From: Caballeronia ptereochthonis
Lineage (GTDB): Bacteria > Pseudomonadota > Gammaproteobacteria > Burkholderiales > Burkholderiaceae
Direction: 5' to 3'
NCBI RefSeq assembly: GCF_001545075.1
Contig: NZ_FCOB02000035.1
Span: 1-64,000, forward strand
Length of the DNA stretch: 64,000 bases
In this document: positions 1 to 8,456 of the stretch, piece by piece
Layout of the letters: the number at the start of each line of letters is the position of its first letter
How positions within the stretch are numbered: position 1 is the first letter of the stretch
Program-made: the position numbers and the translations under genes
The notes under the pieces: model-generated
Database searches by the model: none
What the model was told of the DNA's origin: nothing
The model's input: only the letters and a program-made list of their open reading frames with translations

Positions 1-77
1 CGCATCGCTCCAACAGCGCTGCCGCCTAAAAAACAAACCCCACGTTCCGAAAAACATGGGGTTCGTCAGCAGTCTGA

Positions 78-99
78 GGGCGCCGCAAGGCGCCCTTTT
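78..99 (+). terminator. Intrinsic terminator of an upstream gene
   Basis: A perfect 7-bp GC stem (GGGCGCC at 78-84, GGCGCCC at 89-95) with a GCAA tetraloop is followed by TTTT. It lies before the first gene, so it probably ends a transcript entering from outside the window. No coding sequence is evident in bases 1-143. Confidence 0.75.
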
Positions 100-221
100 G
101 CACTTGGCCCGCGTCATAAAGGCAAGATGCGGCGGGCACCCGGATGCTCTACCATGACGTTGCGGCCGACGTTCAACAGAATCAATCCGTGAGCGGCCCG
201 GCCCTTTCAAGGAGAGCAGGC

Positions 222-668
222 ATGATCGCGACACGCAGGCCGCACTATCGCTACGCCTCAAGTCTGATTTTCTTTCTGATCGCCTCGAGCACCGCCCTGG
301 CCGACACCGTCGCGCTCAAAGCCAATCTTCAACCCTCGAGCGAAGTCCCGCCGCGCGTGAGCAAGGGCCACGGAATTCTCGACGCGAGCCTCGACACCGA
401 CACCAAAGTCCTCACCTGGTCGGCCTCCTACGCCGAGCTATCCGGTCCCGTCACGATGGCGCATTTCCATGGTCCGGCGCCCGTCGGGCAGAACGCGAAG
501 GTGCAAGTGCCGGTCGACAAACATGCGCTCGCGAGCCCGATGAAAGGACAAGCGACACTGACGGATCAACAGGTGACGGACCTCATGACCGGGCAGTGGT
601 ACTTCAACATTCACACGCAGGAGAACCCGACCGGGGAGATACGTGGTCAGGTGATGCCGGCCAATTGA
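222..668 (+). CDS. Secreted CHRD domain protein
   Basis: 148 residues. The start at 222 is chosen because AAGGAGAG lies at 209-216 and the product then begins with a typical signal peptide (basic MIATRRPHYR, a hydrophobic stretch, then a cleavage-like ALA-D). An in-frame ATG at 144 would place the hydrophobic segment too far inside. The mature part matches the CHRD fold: the SSEVPP motif near its N-terminus, the AHFHGPAPVG stretch, and NIHTQENPTGEIRGQV at the end. CHRD domains occur in chordin and in many bacterial exported proteins of unknown role. It ends 12 bases before the esterase gene and may be co-transcribed with it. Confidence 0.85.
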   Translation: MIATRRPHYRYASSLIFFLIASSTALADTVALKANLQPSSEVPPRVSKGHGILDASLDTDTKVLTWSASYAELSGPVTMAHFHGPAPVGQNAKVQVPVDKHALASPMKGQATLTDQQVTDLMTGQWYFNIHTQENPTGEIRGQVMPAN

Positions 669-680
669 GATGCTTCGGCG

Positions 681-1625
681 ATGAGCTGGCAAAGCGCCCT
701 GGCATGCTGGGCCGTGCGCAGGCGCATACGGCCCGAGAGCGCCAAGCCTGAGCTGGACGTCGAGCGCGCACGGACCTACGCGTCCCGCCGGGCCTGGCTG
801 CCGGGCGTGCCGCGAGGCTGGCGGCTCGATATCCGCGACGCGGCCGCCGACGCCCCGCTGCGAGGCGAATCGCTCATGCCGCAGGCGTCGCCGCGTGCAA
901 TCGTGCTTTACCTTCACGGCGGTGGCTACTACTTCTGTTCGCCGCGCAGTCATCGGGCGATCACGTTCGGTCTTGCCGCCAACGCGCAGGCCGGCGTCTT
1001 CTCTCTCGATTACCGGCTCGCGCCCGAGCATCGTTTTCCGGCGGCGCTCGACGACAGCGTCGCCGCATACCGCCGCCTGCTCGCCGATGGCGTTTCAGCG
1101 CAGTCCATCGTCATGGCGGGCGACTCGGCCGGTGGCGGCCTCGCGCTGGCGTCGCTTCTCGCGCTGCGCGATGCCGGCGACCCGCTTCCCGCCGCGGCCG
1201 TTCTCTTTTCGCCATGGACGGATCTGACATGCAGCGGCGAGTCGATGCGAACCAATGATGGTCGCGACCCGATGTACCACGCGTCGGTGTTTCCGCGCGT
1301 GGCCGCGCAGTATCTCGGCGATGCCGTCGCGACGCATCCCTACGCCTCGCCCTTGTTCGGCAATTTCGACGGCTTGCCGCCGTTGTTGATCCAGGCCGGC
1401 GACACCGAACTGCTGCTCGACGATTCGACGCGCGTGGCGGCGAAAGCGCGCGCAGCCGGCGTCCGCGTCGAGTTGGAGATATGGCGCGACGTCCCGCACA
1501 TCTTCCAGATCTGGGCGCCGTTCATGCCCGAGGCGAATCAGGCGCTCGTGCGCGCGGCCGATTTCATCATCGCGGCGACATCGTCACACGAGCCTCATCG
1601 TCCGCCCGTGACCTCGATGGTCTGA
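681..1625 (+). CDS. Alpha/beta hydrolase, HSL-type esterase (family IV)
   Basis: 314 residues. The hormone-sensitive-lipase family signature is complete. The oxyanion-hole HGGGYYFCSP lies near residue 80, the nucleophile elbow GDSAGGG near residue 155, an acid within GDTELLLDD near 240, and the catalytic His in VPHIF near 270. The family hydrolyses short acyl or aryl esters in the cytosol; the natural substrate cannot be read from sequence. No strong ribosome binding site precedes the ATG, so translation may be coupled to the upstream gene. The 3' end overlaps the convergent EcsC-family gene by 31 bases. Confidence 0.88.
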   Translation: MSWQSALACWAVRRRIRPESAKPELDVERARTYASRRAWLPGVPRGWRLDIRDAAADAPLRGESLMPQASPRAIVLYLHGGGYYFCSPRSHRAITFGLAANAQAGVFSLDYRLAPEHRFPAALDDSVAAYRRLLADGVSAQSIVMAGDSAGGGLALASLLALRDAGDPLPAAAVLFSPWTDLTCSGESMRTNDGRDPMYHASVFPRVAAQYLGDAVATHPYASPLFGNFDGLPPLLIQAGDTELLLDDSTRVAAKARAAGVRVELEIWRDVPHIFQIWAPFMPEANQALVRAADFIIAATSSHEPHRPPVTSMV

Positions 1626-2443
1626 TAAGCCCGTTCGACGGCCGCCGGGCCATAGCGGCGCTCGAGCCTGCGTACGGTGAAGTGCCCATGCGCCATCTGC
1701 TGAAAATGGTCGATGAACACCGTGTTGACCATGGCCCCGAGCACCGCGCCGATGGCCGGAATCGACTTCGCGGCGACCTGTTCGCTGACCTGCACCGAGA
1801 ACCGCGACGCGACGTTCTGCAGAAACTTGAGCAGCGCCGTCGATCCATGGCTGCTCAGGCCTTTCGCGGCGATCTCGTTGGTCGCGCGCGAAACCGACTG
1901 CGCGAGCGCGCCGCGCACGATGAAGTAGCCTAGATCGGCATTGTCGTCGCTGGCCTTGGTGCCACCCATGCCGAGCACCATCATGCATTGCAACTGCGTT
2001 TCGACGCGATGCACGTCCTCGCCCTCGCTGCGCGCGATGTCGCAGATCGAGCGGAACATCAGCGTCGTGGTGACAGGCAATTCGACCGGCAGCGCAAACA
2101 GTCCGAATGCGCCGCCCGCCGCGCCGGTCGTCGCGACCGCCAGCTTGTGCATCAGGTTGTGCGGCTTGTCGGGCGGCGGCGCGAGCAGCGAATCCGACGG
2201 CGCGCTCTTGCCGAGCGTGCGCAGCGCGAGCTGAAGACACTTCTTCAGCGCGAGCTGCGTCGCCTCGTCGACTTTGTCCTGCGCGGCGGCGGGCATGCGC
2301 GCTAGCAGCTTTTCGATGGGCGCGCCGACGACGCTCGCCAGCTTCATCGTCAGGGACGGGCTTTCGAGCGAATCTTTCGCGCGGGACAAAGCCGCGAAAT
2401 CTTCGGGCGTGAGCGGCGAGGTGATGATCGGCGTCGGTTCCAT
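1595..2443 (-). CDS. EcsC family protein
   Basis: 282 residues from the chosen start MEPTPIIT; an upstream in-frame ATG at 2479 would add 12 residues without a domain. The hydrophobic, glycine-rich centre (ATTGAAGGAFGLFALPVELP, then a segment about the innate stress-like IARSEGED) and the C-terminal GAVLGAMVNTVFIDHF stretch are typical of the EcsC family named after the Bacillus EcsC protein. Biochemical function is unknown. It is transcribed alone, convergent with the esterase and divergent from the efflux pump. Confidence 0.8.
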   Translation of the reverse strand: MEPTPIITSPLTPEDFAALSRAKDSLESPSLTMKLASVVGAPIEKLLARMPAAAQDKVDEATQLALKKCLQLALRTLGKSAPSDSLLAPPPDKPHNLMHKLAVATTGAAGGAFGLFALPVELPVTTTLMFRSICDIARSEGEDVHRVETQLQCMMVLGMGGTKASDDNADLGYFIVRGALAQSVSRATNEIAAKGLSSHGSTALLKFLQNVASRFSVQVSEQVAAKSIPAIGAVLGAMVNTVFIDHFQQMAHGHFTVRRLERRYGPAAVERAYQTIEVTGGR

Positions 2444-2503
2444 GCGATGTTTTCTGCCCGGTAAATGGTGGGTCGTCACGCAGATTAGAGCGTGGCGCCG
2501 TGC

Positions 2504-2531
2504 TATGATTCCATTTCTGTTGACTAGTCAA
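2504..2531 (+). promoter_or_regulatory. Promoter and MarR-type operator of the efflux operon
   Basis: A -10-like TATGAT lies at 2504-2509. Eleven bases downstream is a perfect 12-bp palindrome, TTGACTAGTCAA (2520-2531), at or just after the expected transcription start. A MarR gene is second in the operon, and MarR proteins bind palindromes of this size, so this is the likely autoregulatory operator. No convincing -35 is visible. Binding is inferred. Confidence 0.55.
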
Positions 2532-2549
2532 TCATTGCGCTTACAAAAG

Positions 2550-4145
2550 ATGGCCGTTCACACAGCCTCGCACCATTCGAGCGGACAGGTTTTGCCTTTC
2601 CGCGAATCGCTCATGGCGATGCTGGGCGTTTCATTCGTTACGATGCTCGTCGCGCTCGATCAAACGGTGGTCGGCACCGCGCTGCCGACGATCGTCGCCG
2701 AGCTCAAGGGCTTCGATCTCTACGCCTGGGTCGCGACCTCCTATCTCCTGACTTCCGTCATCACCGTGCCGATTTTCGGTCGGCTCGGCGATTATTACGG
2801 CCGCAAGCCGTTCGTGATCGCGTCGATCGTCGTGTTCACGGTCGCGTCCGTGCTCTGCGGCCTCGCCAACAGCATGATGTTTCTGGTGCTCGCGCGCGGG
2901 TTGCAGGGCATCGGCGGCGGGATGCTCGTCGGCACTGCGTTCGCGTGCATCGCGGATCTCTTTCCGGACAACATCGTCCGCCTGCGCTGGCAAGTGCTGA
3001 TGAGCTCCGCGTTCGGCATCGCCAACGCAATCGGGCCGTCGCTCGGCGGGTTTCTCACGCAATACTACGGCTGGCGGTCGGTGTTCTATGTCAATTTGCC
3101 GGTGGGCGTCGTTTCGCTCTTTTTCGTATGGCGTTTTCTGCCGCATCTGCGCCATGTCGCCCATGAAGGCAAGATGCGGCTCGACTGGCCTGGCGCCGCG
3201 CTGATCGCGATCGCGCTCGGCGCGCTCCAGTTGTTCGTCGAAATGTTGCCGAAGCACGGCTTCAGCACCGAAACCGCCGCACTGCTGGCAATGAGCGCCG
3301 CCGCCGCGTTCGGCCTGTGGAAATGGGAGATGCGCTGCGACTACGCAATCCTGCCCGTCGACATGTTCCGGAACAAGGCGCTCGCCGCGCTCTTCACGCT
3401 CGCGATTCTCGGCGGCTTCACGATGTTCTCGCTGCTCTTCTACGCGCCGCTGCTGTTCCAGGGCGGCTTCGGCATGTCGCCGAAGGACGCGGGCGTGATG
3501 ATCACGCCGCTCGTCGTGTTCATCACGATCGGCAGCATCGTGAACGGGCGCATCGTGACGCGTCTCCGGAACGCCAACCTCATGCTCTACGTCGGCTTCG
3601 CGTTGCTCGCGGTGTCGTGCCTGGGCGTCGTGGTTGCCACGCACAACATGCCGCGCTCGATCCTGCTGGCGATCATGCTGATCGGCGGCCTCGGACTCGG
3701 CTTCGTGATGCCGAATCTCACCGTGTTCGCGCAGCAGACGGCGGGACGCGCGCATCTGGGCATTGCCACCGCGTTGCTGCAATCGCTGCGCATGATCGGC
3801 GGCATGATTGGCACCGCGCTCACCGGCACGCTCATCAGCCATCTTTACGCGAGCGGCGTGAATCTCGCGCTGGAAAAGGATCATGCAATGCACTGGGCGG
3901 GCGATCTGTCCGATCCGCAGATTCTCATCAACCGCGACGGCCAGCAGGCGCTGCTTTCGCAACTGACGGCCGCGGGCCATAACGGCACGATGCTGCTCGA
4001 AGCCGCGCGCGAGGCGCTCGTCGCCGCGATCCATATCGGTCTCGCGCTGGCGGCGCTGGTCGCGGTGCTGTCGCTGTGGCAGTCGCGCCGCGTGCCGCCC
4101 GTGCGCTTGAAAGGGCCGCAGGAACCGGTCATCCTCGCCGAATGA
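2550..4145 (+). CDS. MFS drug efflux transporter, DHA2 (EmrB/QacA) family
   Basis: 531 residues from the ATG at 2550; longer in-frame extensions run antisense through the EcsC gene and lack family similarity. The N-terminus has the DHA2 pattern ALDQTVVGTALPTI in helix 1, the loop 2-3 motif FGRLGDYYGRKP, and ARGLQGIGGGML in helix 4. Length and hydrophobic segments fit a 14-helix proton-driven exporter of the inner membrane. Its stop overlaps the first possible ATG of the marR gene, so the two form an operon. The likely role is export of toxic organic compounds, with MarR as ligand sensor; the substrate is unknown. Confidence 0.92.
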   Translation: MAVHTASHHSSGQVLPFRESLMAMLGVSFVTMLVALDQTVVGTALPTIVAELKGFDLYAWVATSYLLTSVITVPIFGRLGDYYGRKPFVIASIVVFTVASVLCGLANSMMFLVLARGLQGIGGGMLVGTAFACIADLFPDNIVRLRWQVLMSSAFGIANAIGPSLGGFLTQYYGWRSVFYVNLPVGVVSLFFVWRFLPHLRHVAHEGKMRLDWPGAALIAIALGALQLFVEMLPKHGFSTETAALLAMSAAAAFGLWKWEMRCDYAILPVDMFRNKALAALFTLAILGGFTMFSLLFYAPLLFQGGFGMSPKDAGVMITPLVVFITIGSIVNGRIVTRLRNANLMLYVGFALLAVSCLGVVVATHNMPRSILLAIMLIGGLGLGFVMPNLTVFAQQTAGRAHLGIATALLQSLRMIGGMIGTALTGTLISHLYASGVNLALEKDHAMHWAGDLSDPQILINRDGQQALLSQLTAAGHNGTMLLEAAREALVAAIHIGLALAALVAVLSLWQSRRVPPVRLKGPQEPVILAE

Positions 4146-4162
4146 CTACGGGAAGCGAAAGC

Positions 4163-4633
4163 ATGAATGAACAGGACCGTATCGCCGTCGTGCAGCAGTT
4201 CGGACGCACGTATCGCGCGTTCATGTCGGCGTTCGAGGCAGCAGTCGGCCAGCCGATGCCGCGCTGGCGCATCCTGCTCGCGCTGCACGAGCACGCGGGC
4301 ATGTTGTCGCAGAAGAAGCTGGTCGAGCGCCTCAAGGTGGATCCAGGTGCGCTCACGCGGCAATTGAAGACGCTGGAAGGGCTCGGCTGGATCGTGCGCA
4401 GCATCGATGCGCGCGACAACCGCGTGTCGAACGTCGCGTTGACGGCGCAAGGGCGCGCGATTGCCGAGGAAGGCTTGCCGCGGCGCAACGCGTTCCTGCA
4501 CGACACGATGGCCGCGCTGCCCGACGAGGCCATCGAGGCCCTGTCGAGCGCGCTCCACATGTTCGAGGGACGCATTCAGGAAGTGGCGGCCGCGAATGCC
4601 GCTGTCGTGACCGCCGTCGAGGACAAGGCTTAG
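4163..4633 (+). CDS. MarR family transcriptional regulator
   Basis: 156 residues from MNEQDRIAVV, preceded by a GGAAGCGA purine run; an ATG at 4142 overlapping the pump's stop codon is an alternative that adds seven residues. The winged helix-turn-helix is visible: LALHEHAGMLSQKKLVERLKV is helix-turn-helix-like, followed by the recognition helix with PGALTRQLKTLEGLGW and the wing RSIDARDNRVSNVALT. The DxRxxR wing core is present. It most likely represses its own operon through the palindrome at 2520-2531 and is relieved by a pump substrate. It overlaps the convergent deaminase gene by four bases at the stop codons. Confidence 0.9.
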   Translation: MNEQDRIAVVQQFGRTYRAFMSAFEAAVGQPMPRWRILLALHEHAGMLSQKKLVERLKVDPGALTRQLKTLEGLGWIVRSIDARDNRVSNVALTAQGRAIAEEGLPRRNAFLHDTMAALPDEAIEALSSALHMFEGRIQEVAAANAAVVTAVEDKA

Positions 4634-5904
4634 AAGAACGTCTCGATCACTTCGGTCACGCGATACTTCGGATCGACGACGAGGATCTGACGCCACTTGT
4701 CGAACGTGAGGCACGGGTGCGAGATGTCGAACGCGATCATGTCGCCGACCTTTACGTCGTCGCCCGGCTTGATGCGCAGGTAGGCGTGCTGATCCATCAG
4801 GCCGAAGATTTCCCAGCCTTCGTCGGGCGATACCTCGCGCGGCGCTTCATTGCCCGGACGATAGTGCTTCGCCGGTTCGGGCATGCCCGCATCGAACGCT
4901 GAATCGCGCTTGCCGAGCCCGATGATTGCGCGATCCGGCTCCGGAATCGACTGCACGTACGCCCACAACTGCAGCGCAGGCTTCAAACCCTGGCCCATCT
5001 TCTTCGCGATCGGATTGCGCCCGAAGATTTCGTTCTGCGCCTTCTTGTAGATGCCGACGTCGTGCGTCAGATAGCAGCCGGGGCGCAGCACGACTTCGAT
5101 CGCGTCGCTGTGGGCCTTGGCGAATTCGTCGGCGACCACGTCGTACCACGCCGATCCCGCGCCCGAAAGAATCGCGGGCTTGCGCGTGATCTTCCCTGCG
5201 GCAATCAGCTTGCGCGTGATATCCACCGCGCTCTGCAAAAACTCGCGAATCTTCGTTTCGTCCTGCAGCACACCTTCATACAACTCGATGCCCGCGAGCT
5301 CGATGGTGCCCGGCCAGCGCGCGATCGCCGCGAGCACGGCCTCGCGCTGCGCATCGTCGCGCACGCCGGTGCGTCCGCCCGGCACGCCGACCTCGATCAG
5401 CACGTTCAGCTTCTTGCGCACTTCGCTGAAGAACGCGCCCAGCTGGTCGACGCCGTCGGCTGAATCCACCAGACAGAAGAACTCGAAATTCGGATCGGTC
5501 AGCAGCTCGGCGATCATGCCCATGTTGCGTTTGCCGACGAGCTGGTTCGCCATCAGGATGCGATGCACGCCGCCGCGATATGCCGCGCGCACCTGATGCG
5601 CGGTCGCGAGCGTGATGCCCCACGCGCCGGTGTCGAGCTGGCGGCGAAAGAGCTGCGGCGCCATGGTCGTCTTGCCGTGCGGGGCGAGCTTCACGCCGTA
5701 CTCGCCGACGAAGGCCTGCATCCACTTCAGGTTGTGCTCGATGCGATCGGAATAGAGCACGGCAGCGGGCAGGCTCACGTCCTCGTCGAGCAGATTCCAT
5801 TGCAGGCGCGATGCGTCGCTCAACTGGATGCTCGTGCCCGGCACCATGCCCAGACCCTTGCCGAACGGGTCGATCGTCGCGCCCTGATAGTTTGTAACTT
5901 TCAT
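4630..5904 (-). CDS. PLP-dependent D-amino-acid deaminase (DSD1 / D-serine deaminase-like, fold type III)
   Basis: 424 residues. The N-terminal alanine-racemase-type barrel carries the PLP lysine Lys78 in LAPHGKTT. The C-terminal domain has the metal-binding pair of eukaryotic-type D-serine dehydratases, His396 and Cys398 in ISHPCLTF. Such enzymes eliminate water or ammonia from D-serine, D-threonine or other beta-hydroxy D-amino acids to give a 2-oxo acid and ammonium. It is divergent from an RpiR regulator, a D-aminoacylase and RidA, which together indicate D-amino-acid use. Substrate preference among D-amino acids is not determined by sequence. Confidence 0.88.
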   Translation of the reverse strand: MKVTNYQGATIDPFGKGLGMVPGTSIQLSDASRLQWNLLDEDVSLPAAVLYSDRIEHNLKWMQAFVGEYGVKLAPHGKTTMAPQLFRRQLDTGAWGITLATAHQVRAAYRGGVHRILMANQLVGKRNMGMIAELLTDPNFEFFCLVDSADGVDQLGAFFSEVRKKLNVLIEVGVPGGRTGVRDDAQREAVLAAIARWPGTIELAGIELYEGVLQDETKIREFLQSAVDITRKLIAAGKITRKPAILSGAGSAWYDVVADEFAKAHSDAIEVVLRPGCYLTHDVGIYKKAQNEIFGRNPIAKKMGQGLKPALQLWAYVQSIPEPDRAIIGLGKRDSAFDAGMPEPAKHYRPGNEAPREVSPDEGWEIFGLMDQHAYLRIKPGDDVKVGDMIAFDISHPCLTFDKWRQILVVDPKYRVTEVIETFF

Positions 5905-5975
5905 GTGCTACCACTCCATCGTCCGTTTAAATAAACCTTGTGCACGATCCGATACGCATCAAGGTTGACGGTGTT

Positions 5976-6022
5976 ATGTTAACCAAAGTAGCATCCGTGA
6001 TGGAAATGTTATTTAGTAACAT
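5976..6022. promoter_or_regulatory. Inverted repeats in the divergent D-amino-acid promoter region (probable RpiR operator)
   Basis: A perfect inverted repeat ATGTTA-N5-TAACAT occupies 6006-6022. A related half-conserved copy, ATGTTA-N7-TAGCAT, lies at 5976-5994. Both sit between the divergent deaminase and rpiR genes. RpiR-family proteins bind inverted repeats of this kind near their own genes, so these are the best candidates for coordinated control of both transcripts. Binding is inferred. Confidence 0.55.
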
Positions 6023-6050
6023 AAGCTTCACGTAAACCCTTGGACCGACC

Positions 6051-6947
6051 ATGAACGGCCCCGCCGATTCGCTCAGCATCGATATCGTCGCACGCATCGC
6101 GGAGTGCGCGCCGGAGTTGCGCAGCGCCGAGCGCAAGGTCGCCGCGCTGATTCTCGACGACATCGTGAGCGCGTCGCGTTCGAGCATCGGCTCGCTGGCG
6201 GACAAGGCCGAGGTCAGCATCGCGACGGTCACGCGCTTTGCGAAGGCAGTCGGCTGCGAGGACGTACGCGAGCTGAAGCTGCGGCTCGCCCAGGCGGCGG
6301 GCGTCGGGCAACGCTTTCTGAAGCGCCGTCCGGACGATGGGGACGCGGTGCCGCATTCGCTCGCCGCGCGCATCTTCGAGGAAGTGCAGGCGACGCTCGC
6401 GCAGAACCAGGGCGCGCTCGCCGCCGCGCCGATCGCCGAGGCGGCCGACGCGCTCGCCGCCGCGTCGATGATCTACGTGTTCGGCATGGGCGGCGGCTCG
6501 ACCGCGCTCGCGGACGAAATGGGCTTCCGGCTCGTGCGGCTGGGGCGGCCGGTCGCGTCGTATCAGGACGGGCTGTTGCAGCGCATGGTGGCGTCGACCT
6601 TGTCGAAAGAGCATGTCGTCGTCGCGCTTTCGGTGACGGGGCAGACGCCCGAGATGATCGAAAGCTGCCGGCTCGCGAAACAGTACGGCGCGCGCGTAAT
6701 CGCGCTGACCGCGCCCGCTTCGCCGCTCGGTGCGCTCGCGGACTGGCTGGTTCCGATCATCGCGATCGAAACGGACTTCATCTACAAGCCATCGTCGTCG
6801 CGCTACGCGATGATGATGGCGCTCGATCTGCTCGTCACCGAACTGGCCGTCAAGCAGGCCGATCACAGCCGCGAACTGCTGCGCCGCATGAAGCATGCGC
6901 TCGATGCGCATCGCGGCGGCGGCGAGCGTCAACCTTTGGGAGACTGA
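6051..6947 (+). CDS. RpiR/MurR family transcriptional regulator (HTH + SIS)
   Basis: 298 residues. The N-terminal HTH_6 region (residues about 1-80) contains ELRSAERKVAALILDD and the recognition segment SIATVTRFAKAVGCEDVRELK. The C-terminal SIS domain (about 125-260) has the VFGMGGGSTALADEMGFRLVRLG and SVTGQTPEMIE motifs of sugar-phosphate isomerase folds, used here as a ligand sensor. It is the first gene of an operon with D-aminoacylase (3 bases apart) and RidA. It probably senses an N-acyl amino acid, amino sugar or related metabolite and controls both divergent units; the effector is unknown. Confidence 0.92.
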   Translation: MNGPADSLSIDIVARIAECAPELRSAERKVAALILDDIVSASRSSIGSLADKAEVSIATVTRFAKAVGCEDVRELKLRLAQAAGVGQRFLKRRPDDGDAVPHSLAARIFEEVQATLAQNQGALAAAPIAEAADALAAASMIYVFGMGGGSTALADEMGFRLVRLGRPVASYQDGLLQRMVASTLSKEHVVVALSVTGQTPEMIESCRLAKQYGARVIALTAPASPLGALADWLVPIIAIETDFIYKPSSSRYAMMMALDLLVTELAVKQADHSRELLRRMKHALDAHRGGGERQPLGD

Positions 6948-6949
6948 TC

Positions 6950-8428
6950 ATGGAAAAGGCCGACACGCTGATCATCGGTGCGCGGTTGATCGACGGCACG
7001 GGCGCGCCCGCCGTCGAACGCGATGTTGCGGTGCGCGACGGGCGCATCGTTGCGATCGAAGCGCCGGGCGGCTTGTCCGGCTGGAGCGCCGACGAAGTGT
7101 TCGACGCGCAGGGCAAAGTGCTCGCGCCCGGCTTCATCGACGTCCACACGCACGATGACACGCACGTGATCCGCTCGCCGCAGATGATGCCGAAGATCAC
7201 GCAGGGCGTGACGACGGTGATCGTGGGCAATTGCGGGATCAGCGCGTCGCCGGTGACGCTGAAGGGCGATCCGCCCGATCCGATGAACCTGCTCGGCGAT
7301 GCCGCCGCATTCAGGTATCCGACCTTCGCCGCGTATGTCGACGCGGTAAACGCGGCGCGTCCTTCGGTGAATGTCGGCGCGCTGATCGGCCATACGGCGC
7401 TACGAAACAACCAGATGGATCGCCTGGACCGCGCCGCCAGTGCCGACGAAGTCGCAGCGATGCGCGCGCAGCTCGAAGAGGCGCTCGACAACGGCGCGCT
7501 CGGTTTGTCGAGCGGGCTCGCCTATGGCTCGGCGTTCAACGCGCCGCCCGAGGAAGTGCAGGCGCTCGCCGAGCCGCTCGCCAAGGCGGGCGCGCTCTAC
7601 ACGACGCACATGCGCACCGAGTTCGACGCCATTCTCGACGCGATGGACGAGGCGTATCGCGTCGGCCGCCATGCGCGCGTGCCAGTGGTGATTTCGCATC
7701 TGAAGTGCGCGGGGCCGTCGAACTGGGGGCGCAGCACGGAAGTGCTCAAGTCGCTGGAAACGACGCGTGACGGTCAGCCGGTCGGCTGCGACTGCTATCC
7801 GTACAACCGCAGCTCGTCGACGCTCGACCTGAAGCAGGTGACGGGCGATATTGACATCACGATCACGTGGTCGACGCCGCATCCGGAAATGGCGGGCAAG
7901 CTGATCCGCGAAGTCGCCGACGAATGGAAGGTCAGCCAGCAGGAAGCGGCGCAGCGCCTGCAGCCGGCGGGCGCGGTGTATCACAACATGTCGGAAGACG
8001 ACGTGCGGCGCATTCTTTCGCATCCCGCGACGATGGTCGGCTCGGACGGCTTGCCGAACGATCCGCTGCCGCATCCGCGCCTGTGGGGCGCGTTTCCGCG
8101 CGTGCTCGGCCACTATGCGCGCGACACGGCGCTGATCCCGCTCGAGGAAGCGGTGCGCAAGATGACGAGCCTGTCGGCGCGGCGTTTCAGTATCACCGAG
8201 CGCGGTGAAGTAAAAGTGGGTTTTCACGCGGATCTGGTCGTATTCGATCCCGAACGCGTGCGCGATGCCGCGACGTTCGCCAAGCCCGAGCAGGCGGCGG
8301 ACGGCATCGACGCGGTGTGGGTGAATGGCGTTTTGACGTATCGCGAGCAGGCCGTGACCGGCGCGCGCGCGGGACGTTTCGTGGCGCGCGGCGCGGCATC
8401 GAAGCTCGATGCGCAGGGCGCGTTCTGA
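6950..8428 (+). CDS. N-acyl-D-amino-acid deacylase (D-aminoacylase), amidohydrolase family
   Basis: 492 residues from the ATG at 6950. An amidohydrolase barrel with the D-aminoacylase metal set: His66 and His68 in the HTH motif, Cys95 in VGNCGIS (the family's unusual Cys ligand), later His residues in TTHMRTE and VISHLKCAG, and Asp in GSDGLPND. It hydrolyses N-acyl-D-amino acids to the free D-amino acid and a carboxylate in the cytosol. Length agrees with characterised D-aminoacylases of about 480-500 residues. The neighbouring deaminase would consume the released D-amino acid. Confidence 0.92.
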   Translation: MEKADTLIIGARLIDGTGAPAVERDVAVRDGRIVAIEAPGGLSGWSADEVFDAQGKVLAPGFIDVHTHDDTHVIRSPQMMPKITQGVTTVIVGNCGISASPVTLKGDPPDPMNLLGDAAAFRYPTFAAYVDAVNAARPSVNVGALIGHTALRNNQMDRLDRAASADEVAAMRAQLEEALDNGALGLSSGLAYGSAFNAPPEEVQALAEPLAKAGALYTTHMRTEFDAILDAMDEAYRVGRHARVPVVISHLKCAGPSNWGRSTEVLKSLETTRDGQPVGCDCYPYNRSSSTLDLKQVTGDIDITITWSTPHPEMAGKLIREVADEWKVSQQEAAQRLQPAGAVYHNMSEDDVRRILSHPATMVGSDGLPNDPLPHPRLWGAFPRVLGHYARDTALIPLEEAVRKMTSLSARRFSITERGEVKVGFHADLVVFDPERVRDAATFAKPEQAADGIDAVWVNGVLTYREQAVTGARAGRFVARGAASKLDAQGAF

Positions 8429-8456
8429 ATTCTCGTTAATTGAAAGGAGTTGGACG

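Noticed and set aside
2631..4034. 467-residue open frame on the minus strand across the MFS gene
   Set aside because: It is a mirror of the real gene caused by GC-rich third positions: rich in Arg, Glu, His and Asp, with no domain and no ribosome site.
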